The notes under the pieces: generated by a model
What the model saw: the letters and a program-made list of their open reading frames with translations, nothing else
Databases searched by the model: none
What the model was told of the DNA's origin: nothing
Made by a program: the position numbers and the translations under genes
In this document: positions 32,758-42,461 of the stretch, piece after piece
Position numbering within the stretch: the stretch's first letter is position 1
Layout: each line of letters starts with the position of its first letter
Source: Nocardia beijingensis NBRC 16342
GTDB taxonomy: Bacteria; Actinomycetota; Actinomycetes; Mycobacteriales; Mycobacteriaceae
Assembly (NCBI RefSeq): GCF_001612785.1
Contig: NZ_BDBC01000008.1
Coordinates: forward strand, 62,001-126,000
DNA: 64,000 bases
Direction of reading: 5' to 3'

Positions 32758-35034
32758 TCAGTGGGTGGCGGTCAGGTCGTACAGCGTGACGCCGTCCACC
32801 TGGATGGCGGTGAAGTTCTCCTCGACCCACTGCGTGATCTGCGCACTGGGGGATGAACTCGACGAACCCGGTCCGCCACGTCCGCCGCCGACGAAGTAGT
32901 GGATCTTCCCCTCGGCCACATACTGCTCGAATTGCTCCAGCGTGGGCGAAGGGTCACTGCCGTTGAAGCCGCCGACCGGCATCACCGGAAGTTCGGTGGC
33001 GAGTTGCAACCCCGCGGCGCTGTTCGAGCCGATCGCCGCGGCCACCCAGGTGTAGTCGCCGCCGTTCTGCTCGAGCAAAGACACGAGCCGCGCGCTCGGT
33101 TCGCTCGCCCCGAGAAGACCGCCCATACCGCCGCCGCCATTGGGGCCCGGGCCGCCGTCGCCGGTCATCCCCCCGGTTCCCTGCGGCATCGCGCCGTCCG
33201 GCGCTTGGCCGCCGGGTGCGTTGCCCTGCGGTGTGGTGCCGGACGGTGTGCCCTGGCCGCCGGGTGTGTTGTCCTGCGGCGTGGTGCCGGGTGGTGTGCC
33301 CGTCGGCGCCTGTCCGCCGGGTGTCGTCCCCTGACGTCCGTCGCCCGGCGCCCGTCCGCCGGGCACGTTGCCTTGCGGTCCGGTTCCAGGAAATAGGTTG
33401 CCCGGCTGTGGCATTCGGCCGTTCGGCGCCGTTCCCGGCGAGCCGCCGTCCGGCGGCGTGCCGCCAGGACCTTGCGCGCCGCCGTCGCGGCCGGTGGTTC
33501 CCGCTCCGTCCGGCATGCGGCGGCCCATTCCCGGCATGCCCTCGCCCCACGGCGGCCTGCCACGCATTGCCACGTTCGGTCCGGCGGAGGGAATCGAACC
33601 GGCGTGCGGCGTCGCGATGGTGTCGACGGCATAGGCCACGGGACCGGCCAGGAAGGTGAACGCGACCGCCAGCGCCGACACCACGGCCAGCTTGCGCGGC
33701 GCGGGCAAGAGCACGGCGATCGTCGCGAGCACGCCGACGACCAGCACCGTCCATCGCAGCCACGGCTGCCATTCCGCGCTGCGGGACAACAGCATCCATG
33801 CGGTCGCGGTGGTGAGACCCACCGCGAGTGCCGAGGCCAGCCGCACCCACAGCCGGTGCCGTCCGCGCCACGCCAGCACCGCGCCCGCGCCGACCAGCGC
33901 GGCGATGGCCGGAGCCAGGGCGACGGTGTAGTACTGGTGGAAGATGCCGGCCATGAAGCTGAACACCAGCCCGGTCGCCAGCAGCCAGCCGCCCCAGAGC
34001 ACGAGCGAAGCGCGCTGCCGATCGGTGCGAGCGGTTCGGCCGCGCAGCACGATCCCGACGACCAGGGCGACCAGCGCCGCCGGGATCAGCCAGGCGATCT
34101 GACCGCCCTGGGCGGGTTCGAACATTCGCGTGATACCGGTTTCGCCCCACATGCCGTTGCCGCCCGGCGGCAGATCACCGCCCGGTCCGACGCTGCCGCG
34201 CTCGTTGCCGTTGAGCCGCCCGAGCCCGTTGTAGCCGAGGGTGAGTTCCAGGATCGAGTTCTGGTGCGAGCCGCCGATCCACGGGCGGGACGAGGCGGGC
34301 CACAGTTCCACCGCCAGCAGCCACCAGCCCGCGGCGACCACCATCGCGGCCGCGGCGGCGAAGAGTTGCAGAATGCGTTCGACCAGTCTCGGCGGTCCCG
34401 CGAGCAAGTAGGTCAGCGCGAGCGCCGGAACCACCAGCAGCACCTGCAATTGCTTGGTCAGGAAGCCGAATCCGATCAGCGCGCCGGTGAGCACCAGCCA
34501 TCGCCAGCGTCCGTCTTCCACCGCCCGCGTCATCGCCCATGCGGCCGCGATCATCAAGAACACCAGCAGCGCTTCGGGATTGTTGAACCGGAACATCAGC
34601 GCCGCGACGGGCGTCACCGCCAGCGCCAACCCGGCGAGCAATCCGGCCGCGGGCCCGAACGGTCTGCGCACCGTCGCCCACAGCAGTGCCACAGCGGCCA
34701 CGCCGAGCAGCACCTCCGGCACCAGGATGCTCCAGCTGTTGAGCCCGAAGGCCCGCACCGAGAGCTCCATCACCCACAGGGAGGCGGGCGGTTTGTCCAC
34801 GGTGATCGAGTTCGCCGCGTCGGAGGACCCGAAGAAGAACGCCTTCCACGAGACCGAACCCGCCTGCACCGCGGCCGAGTAGAACGAATTGGCCCATCCA
34901 TTGGCGCTCAGGTTGCACAGGTAGGCCGCCGCCGTGCCGAGCAGCAGCGCGGCCAGCGCCGGATACTCCCAGTTCCGCGCGGCCCGTGGCCGCGGTTCGG
35001 CCGCGACCGGTCGCGCGGTCGGCGTCGCCGTCAT
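32758..35034 (-). CDS. GT39/ArnT-like glycosyltransferase with Gly/Pro-rich insert and YkcA/YkcB-type C-terminal domain
   Basis: Membrane glycosyltransferase of the GT-C superfamily, 758 residues. About a dozen hydrophobic helices occupy 25-480; TVDKPP at about 79-84 in the first loop is the motif shared with ArnT/PMT enzymes. Residues about 485-640 are a low-complexity Gly/Pro/Gln/Thr segment with imperfect repeats of TTPQGNxPGGQ. Residues 645-758 form a soluble domain (SARLVSLLEQNGGDYTWVAA to the end) of the type found in Bacillus YkcB. It overlaps the downstream-encoded partner start as ATGA (35031-35034). It probably adds a sugar from a polyprenyl carrier to an envelope polymer. Confidence 0.85.
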   Translation of the reverse strand: MTATPTARPVAAEPRPRAARNWEYPALAALLLGTAAAYLCNLSANGWANSFYSAAVQAGSVSWKAFFFGSSDAANSITVDKPPASLWVMELSVRAFGLNSWSILVPEVLLGVAAVALLWATVRRPFGPAAGLLAGLALAVTPVAALMFRFNNPEALLVFLMIAAAWAMTRAVEDGRWRWLVLTGALIGFGFLTKQLQVLLVVPALALTYLLAGPPRLVERILQLFAAAAAMVVAAGWWLLAVELWPASSRPWIGGSHQNSILELTLGYNGLGRLNGNERGSVGPGGDLPPGGNGMWGETGITRMFEPAQGGQIAWLIPAALVALVVGIVLRGRTARTDRQRASLVLWGGWLLATGLVFSFMAGIFHQYYTVALAPAIAALVGAGAVLAWRGRHRLWVRLASALAVGLTTATAWMLLSRSAEWQPWLRWTVLVVGVLATIAVLLPAPRKLAVVSALAVAFTFLAGPVAYAVDTIATPHAGSIPSAGPNVAMRGRPPWGEGMPGMGRRMPDGAGTTGRDGGAQGPGGTPPDGGSPGTAPNGRMPQPGNLFPGTGPQGNVPGGRAPGDGRQGTTPGGQAPTGTPPGTTPQDNTPGGQGTPSGTTPQGNAPGGQAPDGAMPQGTGGMTGDGGPGPNGGGGMGGLLGASEPSARLVSLLEQNGGDYTWVAAAIGSNSAAGLQLATELPVMPVGGFNGSDPSPTLEQFEQYVAEGKIHYFVGGGRGGPGSSSSSPSAQITQWVEENFTAIQVDGVTLYDLTATH

Positions 35035-36281
35035 CGACGAACCTCCACCGCGGAGGCCGCACGGTCGCCCGCGCCGTCGCGGAACACCCAGCGCAGCCCG
35101 ACGAACCGCAGCAGCGTCGCCACCAGATTGGCCGCCACCAGGACGAACAGTTCCAGATGCACCGAGGCGTCCGGCGCCCACCGATGCAGCGCGAACAACG
35201 AACCGCTGGTCAGCGCCAACCCGATGCCGAAGATCAGCAGGCCCTGGAACTGGTGCGACACGGCGCCGTTGGAGCCGCGTACGCCGAAGGTGAAGGCCCG
35301 GTTGGCCGCCGTGTTACCCACCGCCGTGATCAGCAGGGCGGCGAAGTTCGCCACCTGCGCGCCGGTCACTGGTTGCAGCACCACATAGAGCAGCAGATAG
35401 GCCAGCGTGCTCAGCACACCGACGATCGCGAACCGCACGAGTTGTCCCACCATGCCCAGCGGCACTCCCGGCACCAGGGGTTCCCGGCCCACCGAGCGGC
35501 GCAGTTCCTCCAGCGGCAGCGCACCGGTCGCCAGCGCCCGGCCCAGCCGCCAGATGCCGAGCAGGTCCTTGCGCGCGGTGTCGATGATGTCCACGCGACT
35601 GTCCGGATCGTCGATCCAGTCCACCGGGACCTCGTGAATCCGCAGGCCCGCCCGCTCGGCGAGCACCAGCAATTCGGTGTCGAAGAACCATTCCCCGTCG
35701 TGCACCAGCGGCAGCAGGCGGCGCGCCACATCGGTGCGCATCGCCTTGAACCCGCACTGGGCGTCGGAGAAGTGCGCGCGCAGCGACGCCTTCAGCAGCA
35801 GGTTGTAGCAGCGGGAGATGATCTCGCGCTTGGGTCCGCGCACCACGCGGGACGCGGCGTCGAGCCGGGTGCCGATGGCCAGGTCGGAATGCCCGGTGAT
35901 CAGCGGGGCGACCAGCGGGAGCAGGGCGTTCAGGTCGGTGGACAGGTCGACGTCCATATAGGCGACCACCTGCGCGTCCGAGCGTTCCCACACCGCGCGC
36001 AGCGCCCGCCCGCGCCCCTTGGCGGACAGGTGCACGACGCGCACGTCGTCCAGTTCCTCCGCGAGCAGCTGTGCGACCTGGAGCGTCGCGTCGGTGCTCG
36101 CGTTGTCGGCGACCGTGATGCGTGCCGGGAAGGGGAACCCGTCGCGCAGGTAGGCGTGCAGTCTGCGGACGCACACGCCGAGATCGGTCTCTTCGTTGTA
36201 GACGGGAATCACCACGTCCAGCACGGGCGCACCCGTGGTCTCGGTCCGTTCCGTCGCCGCGACGGTCGAAGTCTCGGTCAT
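35031..36281 (-). CDS. GT2 glycosyltransferase fused to a GtrA-like membrane domain
   Basis: A 416-residue bifunctional protein. The N-terminal GT2 domain (about 20-250) has VVIPVYNEETDLG, DNASTDATLQVA and the metal-binding YMDVDLST (DVD at 110-112), as in polyprenyl-phosphate sugar synthases of the DPM1 type. The C-terminal GtrA domain (about 280-405) has four hydrophobic helices and a positively charged tail. The likely role is making a polyprenyl-phosphate hexose and helping it cross the membrane, which the translationally coupled GT39 enzyme would then use. The pair corresponds to Bacillus YkcC-YkcB. Confidence 0.88.
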   Translation of the reverse strand: MTETSTVAATERTETTGAPVLDVVIPVYNEETDLGVCVRRLHAYLRDGFPFPARITVADNASTDATLQVAQLLAEELDDVRVVHLSAKGRGRALRAVWERSDAQVVAYMDVDLSTDLNALLPLVAPLITGHSDLAIGTRLDAASRVVRGPKREIISRCYNLLLKASLRAHFSDAQCGFKAMRTDVARRLLPLVHDGEWFFDTELLVLAERAGLRIHEVPVDWIDDPDSRVDIIDTARKDLLGIWRLGRALATGALPLEELRRSVGREPLVPGVPLGMVGQLVRFAIVGVLSTLAYLLLYVVLQPVTGAQVANFAALLITAVGNTAANRAFTFGVRGSNGAVSHQFQGLLIFGIGLALTSGSLFALHRWAPDASVHLELFVLVAANLVATLLRFVGLRWVFRDGAGDRAASAVEVRR

Positions 36282-36407
36282 GGGAATCAGAGTCGAGGCC
36301 CACACTGCCACCGGGCTGGGGCCCAGCTGTGAGGTTCCTGGTAGCCGCAGGCCCGGCAGACGCCCGGTTATCCCGGCTGCTCGGTGCAGGTAGCATCCGG
36401 ATTCGTG

Positions 36408-37130
36408 ATGCTGCGCGGCCGGACGGAAGACGACCAGCCGCCGAAACGTGTGGACGCGCGCACCGAGCGCTGGCGCGAGCATCGCCACAAGGTGCGCGAG
36501 GAGTTCGTGGACGCGGCGTTGCGCGCGCTCGACAAATTCGGTCCCGCCGTCAGCATGGGCGACATCGCCAAGGAGGCGGGCGCGGCGAAACCCAAGCTGT
36601 ATCGCCACTTCGAGGACAAGACCGACCTCTACAACGCGATCGTGGACCGGGTTCGCGACCTGCTCTGGGAACAGGTCATGACCAGCTTCGATCCGACCGG
36701 CGACTCGGCCGGTGATCTGGTGCGCCGGGCCGCGTCGGAATACGTGCTCGTGGTGGCGCGGCAGCCGAACGTCTTCCGGTTCATGCTGCACAGCCACTTC
36801 ACGCAACGCTCCGACGACGCCGACCGCGCGCTGCTGTCGGCCAGGCAGTCCGCCCGGCGCGCCGCCGAGTTGTTCGCCGGCGTGGTGGACGACGAGTCGG
36901 TGCGGATCGAGAGCGTGGAACTGGTGATCTACTCGATCTTCGGCGCGGTGGCCTCGGCCACCGATTGGTGGCTGGGCGTGAACCGGCTGGAGCCGCCCGC
37001 CATGCCGGTCGAGCAGTTCGCCGCGTATCTGAGCGAGATCATCTTCGCGCTGGTGGCGGCGAGCGCTCGGCTGCACGGCATCGCCATCGCGGCCGATCGT
37101 CCGCTGCACCTCGCCTTTTCCACGCTGTGA
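36408..37130 (+). CDS. TetR-family transcriptional regulator
   Basis: A 240-residue regulator divergent from the glycosyltransferase pair. HTH at about 28-75: RHKVREEFVDAALRALDKFG, then MGDIAKEAGAAKPKLYRHFEDK. The C-terminal domain is helical with the sequence VIYSIFGAVASATDWWLG. Start choice: ATG at 36408 (GTG at 36405 is equivalent). TAGCAT at 36391-36396 fits a -10 element close upstream. The 126-bp gap to the glycosyltransferase gene contains GCTGGGGCCCAGC, a 13-bp dyad. A role in controlling the adjacent glycosylation genes is possible but not shown. Confidence 0.88.
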   Translation: MLRGRTEDDQPPKRVDARTERWREHRHKVREEFVDAALRALDKFGPAVSMGDIAKEAGAAKPKLYRHFEDKTDLYNAIVDRVRDLLWEQVMTSFDPTGDSAGDLVRRAASEYVLVVARQPNVFRFMLHSHFTQRSDDADRALLSARQSARRAAELFAGVVDDESVRIESVELVIYSIFGAVASATDWWLGVNRLEPPAMPVEQFAAYLSEIIFALVAASARLHGIAIAADRPLHLAFSTL

Positions 37131-37268
37131 CCGGAGCGCCCCCCGGGCCGGGCGCCGAGGTCTTGCCGCGTCCACGCCGAACGTCGTTGTTCCGATCGCC
37201 TCGCCGTTGAAGCCATCCGTGTCGGCGACGTCATCAGTATCGCAGCGCCCACCGACAAGAAACGGCGC

Positions 37269-38114
37269 TCAGCTCTGGTGCAACCGCCACAGCGGGGACA
37301 CCGGCCCGTGGCCCGCGCCGAGATCGTAGGACGCGGCCAGGCAGCGGTAGGTCCATTCCTTGGCGAACTCGACCGCTTCGGGCACCGGATACCCGTGGGC
37401 CAGCGCGCAGGCGATCGCGGCGGCCAGCGTGTCGCCGCCACCGTGGTCGTTGCCGGTGGTGATGCGCGGCGCGGTGAATTCGAGGAACTGCTCGCCGTCG
37501 AACAGCAGGTCGGTGCTGTAGTCGGAGGAGCGCAGGTGCCCGCCCTTGACGATCGCCCACCGCGGTCCCAGCTTGTGCAGCGCCTCGGCCGCGCGCCGCG
37601 CCGAATCGTCGTCCTCGACGTCGATGCCGGTGAGCAGGCGGACCTCGTCCAGGTTCGGCGTCACCACGGTCGCGAGCGGAATCAGGGTGCCGCGCAGCGC
37701 GTCGAGCGCTTCCGCGTGCAGCAGCGGATCGCCGTGCATCGAGGCCGCCACCGGGTCGACGACCAGCGGAATCTCGCCATCGCGGCCGATGCCGACCTCC
37801 TGGCACACCGCGGCGACCGCCTCGATGATCGCGGTGGAGGCCAGCATGCCGGTCTTCACGGCGCCGACGCCGATGTCACCGACGACCGAGCGCACCTGAT
37901 CGGCCACCACCTGCGGCGGGATCTCGTGAAAACCGCTGACGCCCACCGTGTTCTGCACGGTCACCGCCGCGACCGCGACCAGGGCGTGCACGCCGCACAG
38001 TGCCATGGTGCGGGTATCGGCTTGGATTCCGGCGCCTCCGCCGGAATCGGTACCGGCAATGGTGAGCGCCCGGACGGGGGTCTGCCCCTCGGCGGGCAAT
38101 GGCAGCAATTTCAC
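37269..38114 (-). CDS. thiD: Hydroxymethylpyrimidine (phosphate) kinase
   Basis: Phosphorylates HMP and HMP-phosphate to HMP-pyrophosphate, the substrate of ThiE. A ribokinase-fold protein of 281 residues with ALTIAGTDSGGGAGIQADTRT, VTVQNTVGVSGFHE, VVDPVAASMHGDPLL, TPNLDEVRLLTG, IVKGGHLRSSDY and the anion-hole motif TGNDHGGGDTLAAAI. The GTG at 38114 is the only suitable start. It is a stand-alone ThiD without a ThiE or TenA fusion. In M. tuberculosis thiD lies next to thiC; here they are about 14.6 kb apart. It is divergent from the COG0523 gene. Confidence 0.95.
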   Translation of the reverse strand: MKLLPLPAEGQTPVRALTIAGTDSGGGAGIQADTRTMALCGVHALVAVAAVTVQNTVGVSGFHEIPPQVVADQVRSVVGDIGVGAVKTGMLASTAIIEAVAAVCQEVGIGRDGEIPLVVDPVAASMHGDPLLHAEALDALRGTLIPLATVVTPNLDEVRLLTGIDVEDDDSARRAAEALHKLGPRWAIVKGGHLRSSDYSTDLLFDGEQFLEFTAPRITTGNDHGGGDTLAAAIACALAHGYPVPEAVEFAKEWTYRCLAASYDLGAGHGPVSPLWRLHQS

Positions 38115-38178
38115 GTCACAAACCCTACGGCGACGTCGTCCACCCGTGACGGGCAACCGGACCCGCCCGCTGTCAGCA

Positions 38179-38197
38179 AATGAAAATCGTTATCATT
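38179..38197. promoter_or_regulatory. Zur-like box over the promoter of the COG0523 gene
   Basis: AATGAAAATCGTTATCATT is an A+T-rich dyad (7 of 8 positions symmetric around TCG) in an otherwise GC-rich region and resembles known actinobacterial Zur operators of the form TGAAAATnATTTTCA. The sequence TATCAT at 38191-38196 inside it is a good -10 hexamer and ends 7 nt before the ATG at 38204, so bound repressor would block the promoter. This makes the ATG at 38180 part of the operator, not a start codon. Confidence 0.7.
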
Positions 38198-38203
38198 AAT
38201 CTC

Positions 38204-39340
<1,137 letters not shown>

Positions 39341-39371
39341 AGTGCCGCTTCCCTGCCGCCGCATCACGCGC

Positions 39372-39995
39372 TCAGTTCGAGATACCGGGCGCTTGGCGCA
39401 GGTAGGTGGGGTCGGTCAGTTGCTCGATCATGAAGTCGGCGATGTCGGCGCGGGAGATCTTCAGGGTGAGTCCGGGCTCGTTCGCCGGGAAGCCGCGCCG
39501 GTAGCCGCCGGTGGCCGGCCCGTCGGTGAACGCGCTCGGCCGCACGATCGTCCAGTCCAGGTCGCTGGCCATGACGTGCTTCTCCTGCTCGACGTGATCG
39601 GCGTAGGCGGGGCGCAGCAGCAGCCCGAACATCACGTACTTCCACAGGAAGTTCAGGTTGCCCCTGCTGTCGCCCACGCCGAGCGTCGTCTGGCAGATCA
39701 GCCGTTTCACGCCGGTGCGCCGCATCGCGTCGATGATCGCTTTGGTTCCACCGGCCCGAACCACGCCGTTGCGGCCGTTGCCGAGCGAGACCAGCACCGT
39801 GTCCTGCCCCTCCACCGCGCGTTGCACCGAATTCGTGTCCAGCACATCGCCTTCCACGACGCGCAGCCGCTCGTGCCGCTGCGTGACGCTCGCGGCGCTG
39901 CGGGTGAAGGCCGTCACCTCGTGACCCTCCCGCAGCGCCCGCTCGACGACGAGACGCCCGACGGTACCGGTGGCTCCGAAGACCGCGATTCGCAT
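39372..39995 (-). CDS. NAD(P)-binding atypical short-chain dehydrogenase
   Basis: A 207-residue Rossmann protein of the NmrA/BVR-B-like (SDR_a5) type. It begins MRIAVFGATGTVGRLVVERA with the GxxGxxG loop, followed by GHEVTAFTRS with the basic residue that favours NADP, VVEGDVLD, VLVSLGNGR and LDWTIVRPSAFTDG. It may be a reductase for flavins or small ketones, or a sensor-like binding protein; the catalytic Tyr-x3-Lys is absent. Convergent with the COG0523 gene, 31 bp apart. Confidence 0.85.
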   Translation of the reverse strand: MRIAVFGATGTVGRLVVERALREGHEVTAFTRSAASVTQRHERLRVVEGDVLDTNSVQRAVEGQDTVLVSLGNGRNGVVRAGGTKAIIDAMRRTGVKRLICQTTLGVGDSRGNLNFLWKYVMFGLLLRPAYADHVEQEKHVMASDLDWTIVRPSAFTDGPATGGYRRGFPANEPGLTLKISRADIADFMIEQLTDPTYLRQAPGISN

Positions 39996-40100
39996 GGTTC
40001 TCTCCTGGTTCGAAAGCTGTTGTGCTGTTGGTGAATCCAGTACATCAGCGGAAATCGAGACGAACCATGGCCGCGACGCTCGATGCCATAAGCGACTGTC

Positions 40101-41183
40101 TCACCGCAGCGGGGCGAAGAACTTTGTGATCTCCTCCGCCATGAGCGCGGGCGCCACATGGTGCAGGTAGTGGGTGAACACGTCGTGCGTGTGCCACGAG
40201 ACGACGTTGTGATCCCGCTCGGCGAAGCGGCGGATGCCGTGGAAATCGCCGGTGGAGCCGCACAGCGCGAGCGGCACCGTGCTCGGCGCGGTGGGGTGTT
40301 CGGCCTTGTCCTTCTCGAAGTAGTGCCGGATCGCCGAGCCCGCGGTGCCGGTGAGCCAGTGGATCGCGATGTTGGTCAGCACGAAGTCGTCGTCCAGATC
40401 CGGCCCGAGCAGTTGGCCGTTCCAGCCGACCAAACCGGCGGGCGAATCCGCGAGCGCGTGCGCCAGCGTCTGCGGCTGCTGCGATTGCAGCACGTTGAAG
40501 CCCATCTTGTTCTTCACGAACCAGTCCAGGGTGGCCAGCGACCGCTGTTCGTCCTCGTCGAGATCGGCCAGCTCGGCCGGGTCGCCGGACGGGAACGAGT
40601 ACACCTGCGTGACGTGCACGCCGATCACGCTCTCCGGCGCCACGCGCCCGAGTTCCGGCGAGATCTGCGATCCGCCGTCGTTGCCCACCGCGCCGTAGCG
40701 GGTGTAGCCGAGCCGCCGCATCAGCTCCGCCCAGGCGCGGGCGATCCGGGCATCGTTCCAGCCCGCCTCGGTGGTGGGGCCGGAGAAGCCGTAGCCCGGC
40801 ACCGAGGGGATCACCAGATCGAATCCGGCCGCGGTGAGCGGCTCGATGATGCCGACGAACTCGACGAAGGTGCCGGGCCAGCCGTGCGTGAGGATCAGCG
40901 GAAAGGCGTCCTCCCGTGCGGATTTCACGTGCAGGAAGTGGATGTTCTGGCCATCGATCTCGGTGGTGAACTGCGGGTAGGCGTTCAGCGCGTTCTCGAC
41001 CGCGCGCCAGTCGAACCCGTCTCGCCAGTACCCGACCAGGTGGCGCACCCGCTCGACGCTCACCCCGTAGGTATCGCCTGAGCCGGGAATCTGCTCGGCC
41101 CAGCGGGTGCGGGCGAGCCGGTCGTGCAGATCGTCCAGCTCGGTTTGGTCGATGTCGATGCGGAAGGGGGTGATCGCGGTCAT
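40101..41183 (-). CDS. Epoxide hydrolase, alpha/beta-hydrolase fold
   Basis: Hydrolyses epoxides to diols; 360 residues. The N-terminal EHN domain (TPFRIDIDQTELDDLHDRLARTRW) is typical of microsomal-type epoxide hydrolases. The core has the oxyanion loop LTHGWPG near residue 100, the nucleophile elbow GNDGGSQ with Asp169, the DPAELADLDEDEQ cap and the C-terminal His-bearing WHTHDVFTHYLHHVAP. The C-terminal end varies somewhat from the usual GGHFA motif. It is divergent from a TetR gene with a shared operator, so it is probably induced by its substrate. The TetR/hydrolase pair suggests xenobiotic detoxification. Confidence 0.9.
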   Translation of the reverse strand: MTAITPFRIDIDQTELDDLHDRLARTRWAEQIPGSGDTYGVSVERVRHLVGYWRDGFDWRAVENALNAYPQFTTEIDGQNIHFLHVKSAREDAFPLILTHGWPGTFVEFVGIIEPLTAAGFDLVIPSVPGYGFSGPTTEAGWNDARIARAWAELMRRLGYTRYGAVGNDGGSQISPELGRVAPESVIGVHVTQVYSFPSGDPAELADLDEDEQRSLATLDWFVKNKMGFNVLQSQQPQTLAHALADSPAGLVGWNGQLLGPDLDDDFVLTNIAIHWLTGTAGSAIRHYFEKDKAEHPTAPSTVPLALCGSTGDFHGIRRFAERDHNVVSWHTHDVFTHYLHHVAPALMAEEITKFFAPLR

Positions 41184-41196
41184 GTCCTGCTCCTAG

Positions 41197-41252
41197 TGAA
41201 ACGGAATGCTCTGTTCTGTTCTAACCGTAACAGAACGGATCATTCCGTTTCA
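41197..41252. promoter_or_regulatory. Nested operator between epoxide hydrolase and TetR
   Basis: The 86-bp gap contains nested dyads. The outer arms are TGAAACGGAATG (41197-41208) and its exact complement (41241-41252). The inner arms are GTTCTGTT (41213-41220) and AACAGAAC (41229-41236). A compact 16-bp site AACGGATCATTCCGTT (41234-41249) lies within the spacer of a minus-strand promoter (-35 TTGAAA at 41253-41248, 18 bp, -10 TACGGT at 41229-41224) that would serve the hydrolase. This fits repression by the divergent TetR. Confidence 0.75.
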
Positions 41253-41269
41253 AGTGCTACGCTTAACTC

Positions 41270-41914
41270 ATGCCGAGAACATCCGACGCCCCAGCTCAGA
41301 AGGGTCTGCCCGGCCGCAAGGCGCAGGCGGCGCGCAATGACGGCCTGATCTTGGAGGCCGCCCGCGCGGTCTTCCTCGCCGACGCCACGGCCCCGATCTC
41401 CGCCGTCGCGGAACGCGCGGGTGTCGGGATCAGCGCGCTCTACCGCCGCTATCCGAGCAAGGAGGTGCTGCTGCGCACGCTCTGCCACGACGGACTGCGG
41501 CGGTACAACGCGGAAGCCGATGCGGCGCTGGAGGATTCGGACGGGTGGCGCGGGCTCGTCGGCTTCCTGGAGCGCGTGGTGGACGCGGACGTCCACTCGC
41601 TCACCGTCCATCTCGCGGGCACCTTCACCCCCGACGAGTCGATGCTGCCCGATGTGCGGCGCTCCGCCGAAGCGACGGAGGAGATCGTGCGCCGCGCCCA
41701 CGCCACCGGCAAGCTGCGCCCCGACGTCACCCCGCAGGATCTCGGCCTGATCCTGGAGTCCTGCGCGGCGGTCGCGGTGCCGAGCCCCGAGCGCACCGTC
41801 CAGTTGCGCCGCCGCGTGCTGGCGATGCTCGTCGCCGGGCTGAGCGCCGACGGCGAACTCCCCGGCCCGCCGCCCACGCCGGACGAATTCTCCTGGCGTT
41901 GGGCACGGCGATGA
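41270..41914 (+). CDS. TetR-family repressor of the epoxide hydrolase
   Basis: A 214-residue regulator with a basic start (KGLPGRKAQAARNDGLILEA), an HTH at about 35-70 (ISAVAERAGVGISALYRRYPSKEVLLR) and a helical ligand-binding domain. TACGCT at 41258-41263 ends 6 nt before the ATG, and no SD is present, so the mRNA may be leaderless. It is divergent from the epoxide hydrolase and shares the operator region at 41197-41252, so it probably represses both genes until a ligand binds. Confidence 0.92.
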   Translation: MPRTSDAPAQKGLPGRKAQAARNDGLILEAARAVFLADATAPISAVAERAGVGISALYRRYPSKEVLLRTLCHDGLRRYNAEADAALEDSDGWRGLVGFLERVVDADVHSLTVHLAGTFTPDESMLPDVRRSAEATEEIVRRAHATGKLRPDVTPQDLGLILESCAAVAVPSPERTVQLRRRVLAMLVAGLSADGELPGPPPTPDEFSWRWARR

Positions 41915-41978
41915 ATTTCCCGGTGTGAAGCCGTCCGCACTGGTACGAATACCGCTGCCCGCCCCGAAAGGATGCGCC

Positions 41979-42386
41979 GTGAACTGGACACTCGAGGTCG
42001 TGATCGTCCCCGTCTCGGATATCGACCGAGCCAAGCGGTTCTACGCGGAGCAATTGGGCTTCGTCGTAGACCACGACACGAAGATCGGCGAGGACGCGCG
42101 CATAGTGCAACTCACCCCACCCGGTTCCGGCTGCTCGATCGTGATCGGCCACGGCGCGGTGCCGGACATGACCCCGGGCTCCCAACAGGGCCTCCAACTG
42201 GTGGTCAACAACCTGCGCGAAGCCCACGAGGAACTGACCTCCCGCGGCGTCGAGGTCACCGAAATCCAAATCCTCGGCGAAAACCCGCGCCCCGTGCCCG
42301 ACCCGCTCGACAACGTCGGATTCTTCTTCTTCACCGACCCGGATGGGAATGGGTGGGGGGTGCAGCAGATTTCCACCCGTCCGTGA
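41979..42386 (+). CDS. VOC (glyoxalase/bleomycin resistance) family protein
   Basis: A 135-residue protein with the two-repeat VOC fold: NWTLEVVIVPVSDIDRAKRFYAEQLGF at the start and FFFFTDPDGNGWGVQQ at the end. The GTG at 41979 is used; AAAGGA lies 7 nt upstream. VOC proteins bind metals and act as isomerases, dioxygenases or drug binders. It follows the TetR gene after 64 bp and may share its transcript; the substrate is unknown. Confidence 0.88.
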   Translation: MNWTLEVVIVPVSDIDRAKRFYAEQLGFVVDHDTKIGEDARIVQLTPPGSGCSIVIGHGAVPDMTPGSQQGLQLVVNNLREAHEELTSRGVEVTEIQILGENPRPVPDPLDNVGFFFFTDPDGNGWGVQQISTRP

Positions 42387-42461
42387 GCGCCCCCGTGTGG
42401 ACGGTGGTTCGTCCCGAGCGACGGTAAGGGAGCGAGCGTGGCACGGCGCAAGCCGCGCGAG

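Noticed and set aside
33472..35388. Plus-strand frame (638 codons) opposite the GT39 gene
   Set aside because: Gln/Arg/His-rich shadow of the real membrane enzyme on the minus strand.
38180..38203. Start of the COG0523 protein at ATG 38180
   Set aside because: It lies inside the Zur-like dyad and promoter, and the added residues (MKIVIINL) have no counterpart in the family; ATG 38204 is used.
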